57,855 nucleotides of DNA from Nostoc sp. RI_552 (GCA_016124525.1 WGNO01000011.1:1-57855); one strand, 5' to 3'; shown: positions 1-7,770, numbered from the stretch's first letter. Numbers and translations are program-made. Notes: a model not told the origin generated them from the sequence alone.

Positions 1-2
1 GT

Positions 3-29
3 CTTCTTCACATCGAAGAAGTGATCTAA
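3..29 (+). CDS. possible 3' tail of an upstream gene
   Basis: The first bases read open in frame 3 as LLHIEEVI followed by TAA, 24 bases before the precursor gene. In cyanobactin loci the precursor usually follows the A/B/C genes, so this could be the end of such a gene. Eight codons are far too few to identify it, and chance is a real alternative. Confidence 0.2.
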   Translation, partial: LLHIEEVI

Positions 30-53
30 ACAAACAAAAAGGAAAAAAACACC

Positions 54-197
54 ATGACTAAGAAAAACATCCGCCCCCAACAAGTTGCTCCCGTAGAACG
101 GGAAACCATCTCTGCTTCTAAGGACCAAAGCGGTCAGATTACACCCCTTAATTTTTGGCATTATGGCATTCCATTTGCAGGCGACGACGCCGAGTAA
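54..197 (+). CDS. acyE: cyanobactin (anacyclamide-type) precursor peptide
   Basis: A 47-residue ribosomal precursor of a macrocyclic peptide, starting MTKKNIRPQQVAPVE and ending PFAGDDAE. The leader (about residues 1-28) has the KKN..PQQ..PV.RE pattern of PatE/AcyE leaders, and the tail FAGDDAE resembles the macrocyclase recognition tail. The core should end at Pro40, since PatG-type enzymes cut after proline or a heterocycle. The candidate core is ITPLNFWHYGIP (29-40); its N-terminal boundary is uncertain. It has no Cys and a single Thr, so heterocyclisation is unlikely to matter. Trp35 and Tyr37 are possible prenylation sites. An AAGGA ribosome site lies at 39-43. A prenyltransferase and a macrocyclase of the same pathway follow at 1010 and 3616. 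Confidence 0.87.
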   Translation: MTKKNIRPQQVAPVERETISASKDQSGQITPLNFWHYGIPFAGDDAE

Positions 198-295
198 CTC
201 ACCTTACTCTATCACCTACCTCCAAAAAGGTCAAAAGTCTTTTTCTACATCCCTTGGTTCACGGTTCGCCTCGATGAATTGACGAACAACCCTTG

Positions 296-994
296 TCAGT
301 TCCGGGGTTTCCAATACCTCATCGGGGGAGGTGAAAAACGAGACTTAGATTTCTTGGGGTTGGCGGTTGAACCCTTATCCGTGAGATGAACCCCAGCCAA
401 CAGCTTACTACCTATGTGGCATTGGGTTGGGGTCTTTTCCTTGGGTTTATACTTTTGACAAAAGCCTTTATACTTTTTGGCACATTCTTCTAAACTGCTT
501 CCTAGCCGCAGAAAAGCCGGATGCCATTGTGTTAAACCATCATCGGTTAGGCGTTCATAACTGCCATAGTTACTAAAATCATAGAAAAAACTCTGGCGCA
601 TTTTGGCAGCTTTAGGATTAGCGTGAATATACCGTAAAGTATTTAATACTCTGTCTCTATCTGAAGAAGGAAACCCATCACAGTAATATCGTTTCTCCCA
701 AAAGTGTCCTGTTCTTCTTAACATCCGATTGAAACACATTGCTGTGTACCAGTTGAGGAAGTGCATAATTTTGGGTAACTCTTCTGGCTGTTTAGGTGCA
801 ATCAAATAATGAACATGATTTGACATAATGCACAAAGCATGAAGCTGGAAATTGTATTTATCCAAAACCTTTTTTATTGCATAAAGAAACACCTCCCGAC
901 ATTCCCGCCGTGATAATTTGAATTCGCGGTTATTGCAACGGGTGGTAATGTGATAAGAGTATCCAGACTGTAAATTTCGAGGTTGTCTAGGCAC
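296..994 (-). CDS. REP-associated tyrosine transposase (RAYT, Y1_Tnp/IS200-like)
   Basis: A 232-residue single-strand DNA transposase-like protein. It has the HUH-type metal motif as MSNHVHYL (about residues 57-64), the RRTGHFWEKRYY segment, and the catalytic-tyrosine region RYIHANPKAAKM (about 122-133), all typical of RAYT proteins. The reading frame opens with GTG at 992-994. It is intact, lies antisense to the cyanobactin genes, and separates the precursor from the prenyltransferase with only 15 bases left before the prenyltransferase start. A weak inverted repeat beyond its 3' end (GGTTCG at 262, CGAAC at 282) may be a REP-like target. RAYTs are usually single-copy domesticated proteins, so recent hopping is not implied. 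Confidence 0.87.
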   Translation of the reverse strand: MPRQPRNLQSGYSYHITTRCNNREFKLSRRECREVFLYAIKKVLDKYNFQLHALCIMSNHVHYLIAPKQPEELPKIMHFLNWYTAMCFNRMLRRTGHFWEKRYYCDGFPSSDRDRVLNTLRYIHANPKAAKMRQSFFYDFSNYGSYERLTDDGLTQWHPAFLRLGSSLEECAKKYKGFCQKYKPKEKTPTQCHIGSKLLAGVHLTDKGSTANPKKSKSRFSPPPMRYWKPRN

Positions 995-1009
995 AAGAAG
1001 GAATTATAA

Positions 1010-1894
1010 ATGACTATTTCTGAGAATTTATTTATAGGTAGCCAAAAAAATCTACATTACATCAATCAACATAAACATATCTTTGATGTTGACCATCTCT
1101 ACACCCTGAATATTTTCGATGATTTTGCTCAAAAAGTTACACATTGGGGATTAGAATGTTCTTGTAAAATCCAAAAAGATCAACTGTATCCGGCTCGGTT
1201 TAATTTATTTCGTAATCAACCAAATTGGCAAGATTATCAGACAGCTATTAATTTTTTTCAGCAAGTAGCAGCCAAGACAGATGTTAAATTAACTTATCAT
1301 CTCATTGAGAATTTTGTTGGCAATGATTTCGATTTCAGTAAAGTCCACCAGATATTAGTAGGTATTGATTTAAGAAGAGAATTTAGTGCTTCTCGCCTCA
1401 AATTTTGGTTTATCATCAGCGATTATCCCCAAAAATTAGCCAAGGCAATATCCCTATGTCAATCTGCTGAAGAATTGCAACCATTTTTGGTAGATAATTC
1501 CGTTGTCATTGGCTTTGACTTTGACTTCAATGGTGGTAGTGAAATCGAGGTTTATCCCAGTATTAGCAAAGAAAAATTTAAAGAAAAATTTCAACAACTA
1601 GCCAAAGTTCTGTCACCCCAGGCTTTACAACTTTTAGATAGCTGTTGGTCATTAATTATTGGTTTTAGCCAAGGCAACCCCGAAAAAATCCTTTATTATC
1701 GTACCAGTGACCCTAATAACTTTATTGCTAATTTACGCAATGATTTAGCTAACCGAGTTCATGCCTATTATCGAGAACAACCTGTACAGGGAACAATTGT
1801 AGGACTACGGGAAAATGAAATAATAGCTGGGAGGATAGAAAATTTGAATCTGTATTATCAAATGAGTTCTCCTATAACCACCAACAAAAACTAA
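1010..1894 (+). CDS. acyF: cyanobactin prenyltransferase, LynF/TruF/PatF family
   Basis: A 294-residue cytosolic ABBA-fold enzyme expected to move a dimethylallyl group onto a cyanobactin, or to be an inactive PatF-like relative. Family features: the N-terminal block FDVDHLYTLNIFDDF (about 25-39), ARFNLF, the block FSASRLKFWFIISDYP, the acidic strand GFDFDFNGGSEIEVYPS (about 168-184), and the late YYRTSDPNNFI. Length matches the family (about 300). Related enzymes prenylate Tyr or Trp, and the precursor core offers both. An AAGGA ribosome site lies about 8 bases before ATG and overlaps the space left by the divergent RAYT gene, so the original promoter or read-through from the precursor has probably been altered. 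Confidence 0.87.
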   Translation: MTISENLFIGSQKNLHYINQHKHIFDVDHLYTLNIFDDFAQKVTHWGLECSCKIQKDQLYPARFNLFRNQPNWQDYQTAINFFQQVAAKTDVKLTYHLIENFVGNDFDFSKVHQILVGIDLRREFSASRLKFWFIISDYPQKLAKAISLCQSAEELQPFLVDNSVVIGFDFDFNGGSEIEVYPSISKEKFKEKFQQLAKVLSPQALQLLDSCWSLIIGFSQGNPEKILYYRTSDPNNFIANLRNDLANRVHAYYREQPVQGTIVGLRENEIIAGRIENLNLYYQMSSPITTNKN

Positions 1895-1903
1895 TAAGAA
1901 AAT

Positions 1904-1937
1904 GTAGGTTGGGTTAAGGGACAGCGCAACCCAACAA
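1904..1937. repeat. cyanobacterial intergenic inverted repeat
   Basis: TTGGGTT at 1909-1915 pairs with AACCCAA at 1928-1934, with a GCGC-containing loop. This is the common short palindrome seen between genes in many cyanobacteria. It may act as a weak terminator after the prenyltransferase. Confidence 0.45.
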
Positions 1938-2046
1938 AATTAAATCACAAAATCACCAAAACGTTAAATAACATCATTAAAATGCAATTTCCAGAAGTCC
2001 AAATAAATAAAACTAAATGCCCAAAAAAATTAGATAATTAAAACAG

Positions 2047-2241
2047 ATGTTGCAAAAAGCAGGATTTACATTATTACCAAAGCGGGGAAAAGGTAGTCAT
2101 TCTTACTGGATTCATCCACTTTTACCAAAACCTGTAGTTCTATCTGGCAAAGACAGCAAAGATGCAAAACCTTATCAAGAGAAAGATATAATAGAAAGTA
2201 TCAAAGAACTTGAACAATTAGAAAAAGCAGATAAACTATGA
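2047..2241 (+). CDS. hicA: HicA-family toxin (mRNA interferase), N-terminus shortened by a nonsense codon
   Basis: A 64-residue HicA/YcfA protein with the double-stranded-RNA-binding-like core and the catalytic-His motif RGKGSHSYW (about residues 13-21). The first partner in a toxin-antitoxin pair, it overlaps hicB by ATGA. The family normally begins about ten residues earlier: an in-frame ATG at 2017 encodes MPKKIR, then TAA at 2035-2037 stands where the family has a Glu codon, and the frame continues LKQ into this ATG. The toxin is therefore either restarted at 2047 without the first part of helix 1, or dead. Confidence 0.75.
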   Translation: MLQKAGFTLLPKRGKGSHSYWIHPLLPKPVVLSGKDSKDAKPYQEKDIIESIKELEQLEKADKL

Positions 2242-2447
2242 AATATAGTATTTTAATTCAATGGTCTGACGAAGATCAAGCCTATATTGCCTTTTTACCT
2301 GAGTGGGGAAAATATGCTAAAACCCACGGAGAAAGCTATGAAGAAGCTCTAGAAAATGCCAAGGAAGTGTTAGCAGATTTGGTGTATGGCTATAATCAAA
2401 TCGGTAAGCCCATACCCCAACCCCAAATATTACAAAAAATAGCTTAA
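2238..2447 (+). CDS. hicB: HicB-family antitoxin
   Basis: A 69-residue HicB protein with the partially degraded RNase-H-like fold: MKYSILIQWSDEDQAYIAFLPE, then GKYAKTHGESYEEALENAKE and a C-terminal IGKPIPQP. It has no long DNA-binding extension, as in many short cyanobacterial HicB proteins. It is expected to bind and block HicA. It is translationally coupled to hicA by a 4-base overlap and appears intact. Confidence 0.85.
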   Translation: MKYSILIQWSDEDQAYIAFLPEWGKYAKTHGESYEEALENAKEVLADLVYGYNQIGKPIPQPQILQKIA

Positions 2448-2449
2448 AT

Positions 2450-2711
2450 ATGATATCTCCTAACGCCATGTCTCCCATCTTAACTATTCCTCCCCCTAGA
2501 AAATGGCGACAAATTAACCCGTCATGAATTTGAACAGCGTTATCATGCCATGCCGAATCTCAAAAAAGCCGAATTAATTGAAGGAGTGGTTTACGTGGCA
2601 TCACCATTAAAAATCAAAAGTCACGGAGAACCCCATGCTTATATTTTGATTTTCAATAGTGTTTATGCCAAAGGTTTGCTTGACTTTTCTAAAAGTAAAA
2701 TCACTCTATGA
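2450..2711 (+). pseudogene. Uma2-family endonuclease remnant (frameshifted, truncated)
   Basis: The start reads [16 protein letters not shown] and then shifts frame in a run of five C near 2492; the second frame reads [16 protein letters not shown] and on through [15 protein letters not shown] and KSHGEPHA. That is the standard Uma2 (DUF820, PD-(D/E)XK-like) N-terminus. Similarity stops after GEPHA and an unrelated tail ends at TGA 2709-2711, so about two thirds of the protein, including most catalytic residues, is missing. One extra C explains the frameshift. Confidence 0.78.
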
Positions 2712-2791
2712 CATAATGTAAATATTAATGTATACAAAACAAAAATAATGTAAAATTCATGTAAAATATAGATGAAAGTCTTATGTAAAAA

Positions 2792-3127
2792 TCAACCAAC
2801 AGCAAAACCTGTATATTGTCTCACCAAAGGTTCATGAAATGCTAAAACAATATCTGATTTTGGCACTCCTAACTCAACTAACTCATCCGCCATGCCAATT
2901 TCAGTTCCATCATGTTGTATCCAAATTTTATGATCTTTAATATCTAAATGCAAGACACAACCATGCTGCCGTTTTCTATTTTTCCAACCTACATACATTA
3001 ATTGATAATGGTCGCCAACGGTATCAAAAAGCAATTGTTCTTCAATTTCATCCTTAGCTGAACCTAATTGAGCATATTCTGTGATCACTTGTTTGACATA
3101 ATTGCGATATTGTTCTAGTTTTTCCAT
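2792..3127 (-). CDS. xisI: XisI, fdxN-element excision controlling factor family
   Basis: A 111-residue protein. MEKLEQYRNYVKQVITEYA at the start, FDTVGDHYQLMYVGW in the middle and PKSDIVLAFHEPLVRQYTGFAVG at the end are hallmark XisI sequences. Family members were named for controlling developmental excision of the Anabaena fdxN element. Most cyanobacterial copies occur as xisH-xisI pairs away from any element, with unknown function. Here the start codon overlaps the end of a broken xisH in another frame, so the pair was co-translated. Confidence 0.92.
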   Translation of the reverse strand: MEKLEQYRNYVKQVITEYAQLGSAKDEIEEQLLFDTVGDHYQLMYVGWKNRKRQHGCVLHLDIKDHKIWIQHDGTEIGMADELVELGVPKSDIVLAFHEPLVRQYTGFAVG

Positions 3128-3531
3128 GATACAATTACCTCTTGAATCGGATCATAAATCATGATTTTAAGTTGGGAACGCTCAACAACTGTTTTAATAA
3201 ACTGCAATTGAAAGAAAGAGTAATAAATTCCTGAAGGAACAGCTAAATATGAAACTCGTTGTGGTTGTTGTTCTTCTAATGCCAAATGATAATTAAAAAA
3301 TTGTCAAATGGCTTCATGAAATTGAGAGATATTAGATGTACCAGTAAAACTCTTAATTTCCACCGCTATTTTTTCTCCTTCTCTTTCAGCAGCTAAAAGT
3401 TGCTCTGCATCGAGATAAATATACATTTCCACATCACCGACTTCTATCCTTAAAGGATCATCTGTAATCACCCAACCCTCTTTTTATAACCCTATCCTAA
3501 CAGCATCATGAAAAATATCTTTAGCTGGCAT
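3115..3531 (-). pseudogene. xisH: xisH with two in-frame stop codons
   Basis: Reading the minus strand from ATG at 3529-3531 gives MPAKDIFHDAVRIGL, stop TAA, KEGWVITDDPLRIEVGD, EGEKIAVEIKSFTGTSNIS, FHEAI, stop TGA, QFFNYHLALEEQQP, LAVPSGIYY and a final EVIVSWKN. The frame length (138 codons) and order match full-length XisH, so only two point nonsense changes have occurred, with no indel. XisH has a PD-(D/E)XK-like core (here VEIKSF). Its loss leaves xisI as an orphan. Confidence 0.9.
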
Positions 3532-3615
3532 TAACTTTATGTAAAATTATACTTTTAAAGAATACTTTTTACCCTTAATTATTATAACACCAATTACAAC
3601 AACACAATCAAAACC
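3532..3615 (+). promoter_or_regulatory. candidate promoter of the macrocyclase gene
   Basis: This AT-rich 84-base spacer is divergent between xisH and the macrocyclase. TATAAC at 3583-3588 is a plausible -10 box, but there is no convincing -35 box or ribosome site. Because the macrocyclase is cut off from the precursor and prenyltransferase by antisense genes, it probably needs its own promoter here. Confidence 0.27.
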
Positions 3616-5715
3616 ATGCCTAACCTGACAGACATCCCCGGAATTTCCCAAATTTGGACACGCACAAAAGGCGACCCCCGGATTAAAATTGCTATCCTTG
3701 ACGGTGCTGCGGACTTAGAACGTAGTTGTTTTCAAGGTGCAAATTTTAGTCAATTTAAACCCTACTGGTCAGAAGATATTGAACTCAACGAAGAATATTA
3801 TTATTATCTCAAGTTACATTTAGAATTTAACCAACAACAAAAAGATAAAAAAGACGACCCAGACCACGACAAAGAAGAAGCGAAAAAAGAACGAGAAGCA
3901 TTTTTTGCCTCCTTTCCTCCTGCTATTAGACGACGGATAGAATTATCAAGTCATGCTACCCACATTTCTAGCACTATCTTAGGGCAACACAACACACCCG
4001 CCCCAGGGATTGCTCCTTTATGTACAGCATTAAATATTCCCATTTCCTTCGCTGGTGATGATTTTATTTCCCCCATCAACCTCACCCACGCCATTAATAC
4101 AGCTTTGCAATGGGGTGCAAATATCATCCATATCGCCGCTTGTCACCCCACCCAAACCGGAGTAGCACCAGATTTATTTGCCCGTGCTGTCAAACAATGC
4201 CAAGACAATAACATGTTAATTATTGCCCCTGGTGGTAATGATAAAGGCGAATGTTGGTGTATTCCTTCAATTCTTCCAGGTGTGATTACCGTTGGTGCAA
4301 TGCGTGACGACGGACAACCCTTTAAATTTAGCAATTACGGGGGAGAATATCAAAATAAGGGTGTAATGGCCAATGGGGAAAATATCTTAGGCGCACAACC
4401 GGGAACGGAAGAACCCATCAAAGAAAAAGGTACAAGTTGCGCTGCACCTATTGTTACAGGTGTTTCTGCATTATTAATGAGTATGCAACTACAACGGGGA
4501 GAACAACCCAACGCGGAAGCAGTGCGGGAAGCAATTTTAAATAGTGCTATTCCCTGTAACCCGGAAGATGTGGAAGAACCGGAACGGTGTTTGTTGGGTA
4601 AGTTGAATATTCCCGGTGCGTTTCAATTATTGACGGGAGAAAGGTTAGAACCTCACCCCCAACCCTTATCCCCCCAACATAAGGGGGTAAAAATCTCTCG
4701 TTCCCAGGTTCTACCTGGAAATGGGACATCAGAAGCTGTGCCCCTCGCTATATCATCGGACAGAGCCTTGGAAAAGGCATTCTCAGCCGGAGACTGGGAA
4801 GGAGAATCTGGTGTAGCAGTTGCTACTATTCCAAGAAGTGAAATAACAGAAGGTGTTACCCCTAGTGCAGCCTCTAAACTTGTCTATGCTTTGGGTACTA
4901 TCGGTTATGACTTTGGTGATGAAGCCAGAAGGGACTCTTTTAAACAATTAATGCCAGCAGTGAATATTGACGGTGCAATTATCCCTGCTAACCCTTATGA
5001 TACCCAGCAAATGGTTGATTATCTGTCAGCAAACCCCAGCGAAGCTAAACCTTTAATTTGGACTCTCAACCAAGAATTGACTCCCATTTATGCTTTAGAA
5101 CCCGTTAGCGGTTTTGCTGCTGATATCTATGAAACTCTAATTTTAATGTTAGAGGGACAAATTCAACCAGAAGACAGTGATGATTTTGTGGAACGGGTGA
5201 GTATTCCCGCCAGGTTGACAGATAGAACTGTAGAGTTATTTTCTGGTCAAGTTGTACCTGTAATTACTCTAACTAATACTAGGGGAATGTATGGCTGGAA
5301 AGTCAACAGTTTGGTAGATGCAGCTTTGCAAACTGTGATTACGGAAGGCACAGCACCAGCCCAAGAAATGGCAATGCGGAAAGCTTTAAGTAGTTTCTTA
5401 AATCGAGTTTACTATGATTTACAAAATGTAGGAAAAACTGCTAAACATCGGGCGCTGAATTTTTCTGTCACTAATGTTTTTCAAGCAGCTTCTAGTTTTA
5501 GCCAAGCTATTTCTACGGGTATGCAGCTTGATAGTATTGAGGTAGAAAAAAGTCCTTTTTGCAGAATTAATAGTGATTGTTGGGATGTGAAATTGAAGTT
5601 TTTTGACCCGGAAAATGGCCGTAGAGCTAAAAAAGTTTATCTGTTTACTATTGATGTTAGTGATAGGATTCCTGTAACTTTAGGTCAAGTTCGTTCTTGG
5701 TCTGTGGGGAAATAA
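3616..5715 (+). CDS. acyG: cyanobactin macrocyclase, PatG-type subtilisin
   Basis: A 699-residue cytosolic subtilase that should cut the precursor tail after Pro40 and join core ends into a ring. The triad is visible: Asp29 (IAILDGA), His113 (SSHATHIS), Ser274 (GTSCAAP), with oxyanion Asn208 (PGGND). Between Asp and His lies a charged helical insert (about residues 50-105), as in the PatG capping helices and unlike the leader protease PatA, so I call it G rather than A. Residues about 420-699 form the C-terminal DUF common to PatA/PatG (SKLVYALGTIGYDFGDEARR). There is no N-terminal oxidase domain. The linker around residues 346-400 carries an inserted repeat. The gene is intact, but isolated from E and F by accessory genes. 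Confidence 0.9.
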   Translation: MPNLTDIPGISQIWTRTKGDPRIKIAILDGAADLERSCFQGANFSQFKPYWSEDIELNEEYYYYLKLHLEFNQQQKDKKDDPDHDKEEAKKEREAFFASFPPAIRRRIELSSHATHISSTILGQHNTPAPGIAPLCTALNIPISFAGDDFISPINLTHAINTALQWGANIIHIAACHPTQTGVAPDLFARAVKQCQDNNMLIIAPGGNDKGECWCIPSILPGVITVGAMRDDGQPFKFSNYGGEYQNKGVMANGENILGAQPGTEEPIKEKGTSCAAPIVTGVSALLMSMQLQRGEQPNAEAVREAILNSAIPCNPEDVEEPERCLLGKLNIPGAFQLLTGERLEPHPQPLSPQHKGVKISRSQVLPGNGTSEAVPLAISSDRALEKAFSAGDWEGESGVAVATIPRSEITEGVTPSAASKLVYALGTIGYDFGDEARRDSFKQLMPAVNIDGAIIPANPYDTQQMVDYLSANPSEAKPLIWTLNQELTPIYALEPVSGFAADIYETLILMLEGQIQPEDSDDFVERVSIPARLTDRTVELFSGQVVPVITLTNTRGMYGWKVNSLVDAALQTVITEGTAPAQEMAMRKALSSFLNRVYYDLQNVGKTAKHRALNFSVTNVFQAASSFSQAISTGMQLDSIEVEKSPFCRINSDCWDVKLKFFDPENGRRAKKVYLFTIDVSDRIPVTLGQVRSWSVGK
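4651..4800. repeat. repeat insertion inside the macrocyclase linker
   Basis: This stretch encodes PHPQPLSPQHKGVKISRSQ and downstream low-complexity residues between the protease and C-terminal domains. The DNA contains CCCTTAT (4663-4669) pairing with ATAAGGG (4679-4685), and an imperfect TTCCCAGGT/ACCTGGAAATGGGA palindrome near 4700. Both resemble mobile palindromic repeats of cyanobacterial genomes. The frame stays open through the insertion. Confidence 0.55.
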
Positions 5716-5828
5716 GAGGTTCAAAACATCACAATAAGGATTCCAGGGATTTTGATTTAACTTCGGTAAAGGTTGACTGGTGAATTGTGGAGCTTATTTG
5801 ACTCCTACCTAGTCCATAGCCCCAGCGC

Positions 5829-5844
5829 TGCTGCTTTAGCAGCA
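5829..5844. terminator. stem-loop between convergent genes
   Basis: TGCTGC (5829-5834), loop TTTA, GCAGCA (5839-5844) sits between the macrocyclase and ycf23, which face each other. There is no T-run next to it, so a terminator role is only suggested by position. Confidence 0.33.
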
Positions 5845-5893
5845 ACGCATGGGTACAGATGCAGTTATTCCCAAGTTAGAATCAGAGCTGAAG

Positions 5894-6640
5894 TTAAATA
5901 ATTGCTCTGGTGTTAGCACTAGCTAAAGCTTCAACTAAACCCCGCACCGCAGCAATCATCGCCACTTCACTGTTGAGTTGATTAATTGCAGAACCCACAC
6001 CAACCCCAGCAGCACCAGAGGCTATAGCTAAAGGTGCGGTGACGCTGGAAATACCCGAAGCACACAGTACAGGTACGGAAACAGCACGGGAAATTTCATA
6101 AGCTGCGGCTAAAGTGGGGGCTGCTTTTTCAATTAATCCCAAAGTTCCAGGGTGTGTAGGTTGACTGCTGGTTCCGCCTTCGGTTTGGATAATATCAGCG
6201 CCGACCTTGACTAGTTCCTCCGCTAGATGCACTTGTTGATCTAGTTCTAGGATGTGGGGAACTGTCACAGATAAGGTAATTTCTGGTAACAGGACGCGGG
6301 TTTGTTGAGTCAGTGTTAAAACTTCTTCAGCAGTAAATTTCCGTCCTTGGGCATAAAAACTATCAAAATTGCCAATTTCAACTAAATCAGCACCAGCGTT
6401 AACAGCTAAGACAAATTTTTCTGGTTCAACCGCTGATACACAAATCGGTAAATTAATCAAGTTTTTAGCCATCTGGACTAAATCAGCATCGGCGGCGATA
6501 TCGACAAAAGTAGCGCCACCTAGTTCAGCTGCTTTGATGGTAGCAGCAACGCGGCGACCATCAAAATTATTCAAGCCACTAATGACTTTAAGAACGCGAC
6601 GGTCAGCAAATGCACGTTGGAGAGTAGGCTGCATTGTCAT
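5894..6640 (-). CDS. ycf23: Ycf23 / DUF561 protein
   Basis: A 248-residue TIM-barrel-like protein of the cyanobacterial and red-algal plastid Ycf23 family: RRVLKVISGLNNFD at the start, GGATFVDIAADADLV, NLPICVSAVEPEKFV, ADLVEIGNFDSFY, and the glycine-rich phosphate-binding end ASGAAGVGVGSAIN. It superficially recalls ThiG-like (thiazole synthase) barrels, but the motif set is Ycf23. Function is not established; links to sigma-factor or carbon-nitrogen balance control have been discussed for the family. It is a single gene facing the macrocyclase, and the break in DNA style marks the end of the accessory region. Confidence 0.9.
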   Translation of the reverse strand: MTMQPTLQRAFADRRVLKVISGLNNFDGRRVAATIKAAELGGATFVDIAADADLVQMAKNLINLPICVSAVEPEKFVLAVNAGADLVEIGNFDSFYAQGRKFTAEEVLTLTQQTRVLLPEITLSVTVPHILELDQQVHLAEELVKVGADIIQTEGGTSSQPTHPGTLGLIEKAAPTLAAAYEISRAVSVPVLCASGISSVTAPLAIASGAAGVGVGSAINQLNSEVAMIAAVRGLVEALASANTRAII

Positions 6641-6906
6641 GGTTTTTTGTTCAGGCTAAGAAATAAGACCTATTTTACCCTCCCTGAGTTGGTGGGAATC
6701 GTAAACGAGTAAAAATTACCATACCATTCGCCATTCCCTGTTCCCTATTCCCTTTTATGATGAATATATAAGAAGTGCGATTCGTTTCTAAAAGTAGGTG
6801 CACTGAATGCTGCAAGTGGGAAAATTGAGTCAGAAGCCAACCCTTGGGGTAATGCCTAAGATAGGCTGACAGACTCACGGTGATATAGAAGATAAAACGG
6901 CAAAAT

Positions 6907-7770
6907 ATGGGTAGTATTTGGGAAATCGATTTTTACTCTCGTCCAATATTGGACGAAAATCAAAAAAAAGTTTGGGAAGTCTTAGTTTGTCAAAGTCCTG
7001 GGGATATTCGCACCAAGCCGGAATCTTTGTTTCGTTATGCAAAGTATTGTCCTAGTACCCAGGTAAATTCCCTTTGGTTGCGGAAGGCCTTAGAGGAGGC
7101 AATTGATCAGGCGGGGAAAGCGCCGATGAAAATCCGCTTTTTCCGCCGTCAAATGAATAATATGATTACTAAAGCTTGTCAGGATCTGGGTATCCCTGCC
7201 CAACCTAGCCGCCGCATTTTGGTTCTCAATCAGTGGTTGAGACAGCGAATGGAAGAAGTTTATCCTCAAGAACCAGGGTATCAAGAAGGAACCTTACCTT
7301 CAGTGCCCTTAGAAAACCCTTTACCCCAACGTTTACCAGATGCCTTAGAAGGTCAACAGTGGGTGTTCGTCAGCCTACAAGCTGCTGAATTTGCCGATAT
7401 GCCACACTGGGAAATTGGTTTTGGTGAAGCTTTTCCTCTGGAATTAGCCAATATTTCCCCTGAAACCCCCATTCCTGGTGTTTTAATCTTTTCCCCCAGA
7501 GCGTTACCCATCGCAGGGTGGATGTCGGGCTTAGAATTGGCTTCCTTGAATTTTGACACCAAACAAGGGCAGAGATTGGTATTAGAAACTGGTGCTACTG
7601 AAAGTTGGATTTTGGCTAATATTAAAAATCCCCAAACTTTAGCCCAAGCTCAAGATTATGAACAAGCTAAACAAAAAGCTAATGGAGTGCATTTTATTGG
7701 TGTCCAGTCTGATGCTCAAGCAGACTCTTTCACGGGATTTTGGCTGCTAAAAGACTTAAATTTTGCGTAA
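6907..7770 (+). CDS. Tab2/Atab2 family RNA-binding protein (DUF1092)
   Basis: A 287-residue protein starting MGSIWEIDFYSRPILDENQKKVWEVL, with CQSPGDIRTKPESLFRYAKYCPS, PMKIRFFRRQMNNMI, the central proline-rich GTLPSVPLENPLPQRLPD, and a C-terminal GFWLLKDLNFA. These are family signatures. Homologues in Chlamydomonas and Arabidopsis bind psaB mRNA and are needed to make photosystem I; in cyanobacteria a role in photosystem expression is inferred. It is a single-gene unit. The nearest upstream gene, ycf23, is divergent, with 266 bases between them. Confidence 0.9.
   Translation: MGSIWEIDFYSRPILDENQKKVWEVLVCQSPGDIRTKPESLFRYAKYCPSTQVNSLWLRKALEEAIDQAGKAPMKIRFFRRQMNNMITKACQDLGIPAQPSRRILVLNQWLRQRMEEVYPQEPGYQEGTLPSVPLENPLPQRLPDALEGQQWVFVSLQAAEFADMPHWEIGFGEAFPLELANISPETPIPGVLIFSPRALPIAGWMSGLELASLNFDTKQGQRLVLETGATESWILANIKNPQTLAQAQDYEQAKQKANGVHFIGVQSDAQADSFTGFWLLKDLNFA

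Noticed and set aside
3616..5715. PatA-type leader protease
   Set aside because: The helical insert between Asp29 and His113 is the macrocyclase hallmark, so PatG-type fits better.
5894..6640. Thiazole synthase (ThiG)
   Set aside because: Barrel-like glycine motifs suggested it, but the motif series is Ycf23/DUF561.
6675..6878. 67-codon minus-strand frame before the Tab2 gene
   Set aside because: Composition unlike a protein and no start signal; spacer of 266 bases seems non-coding.
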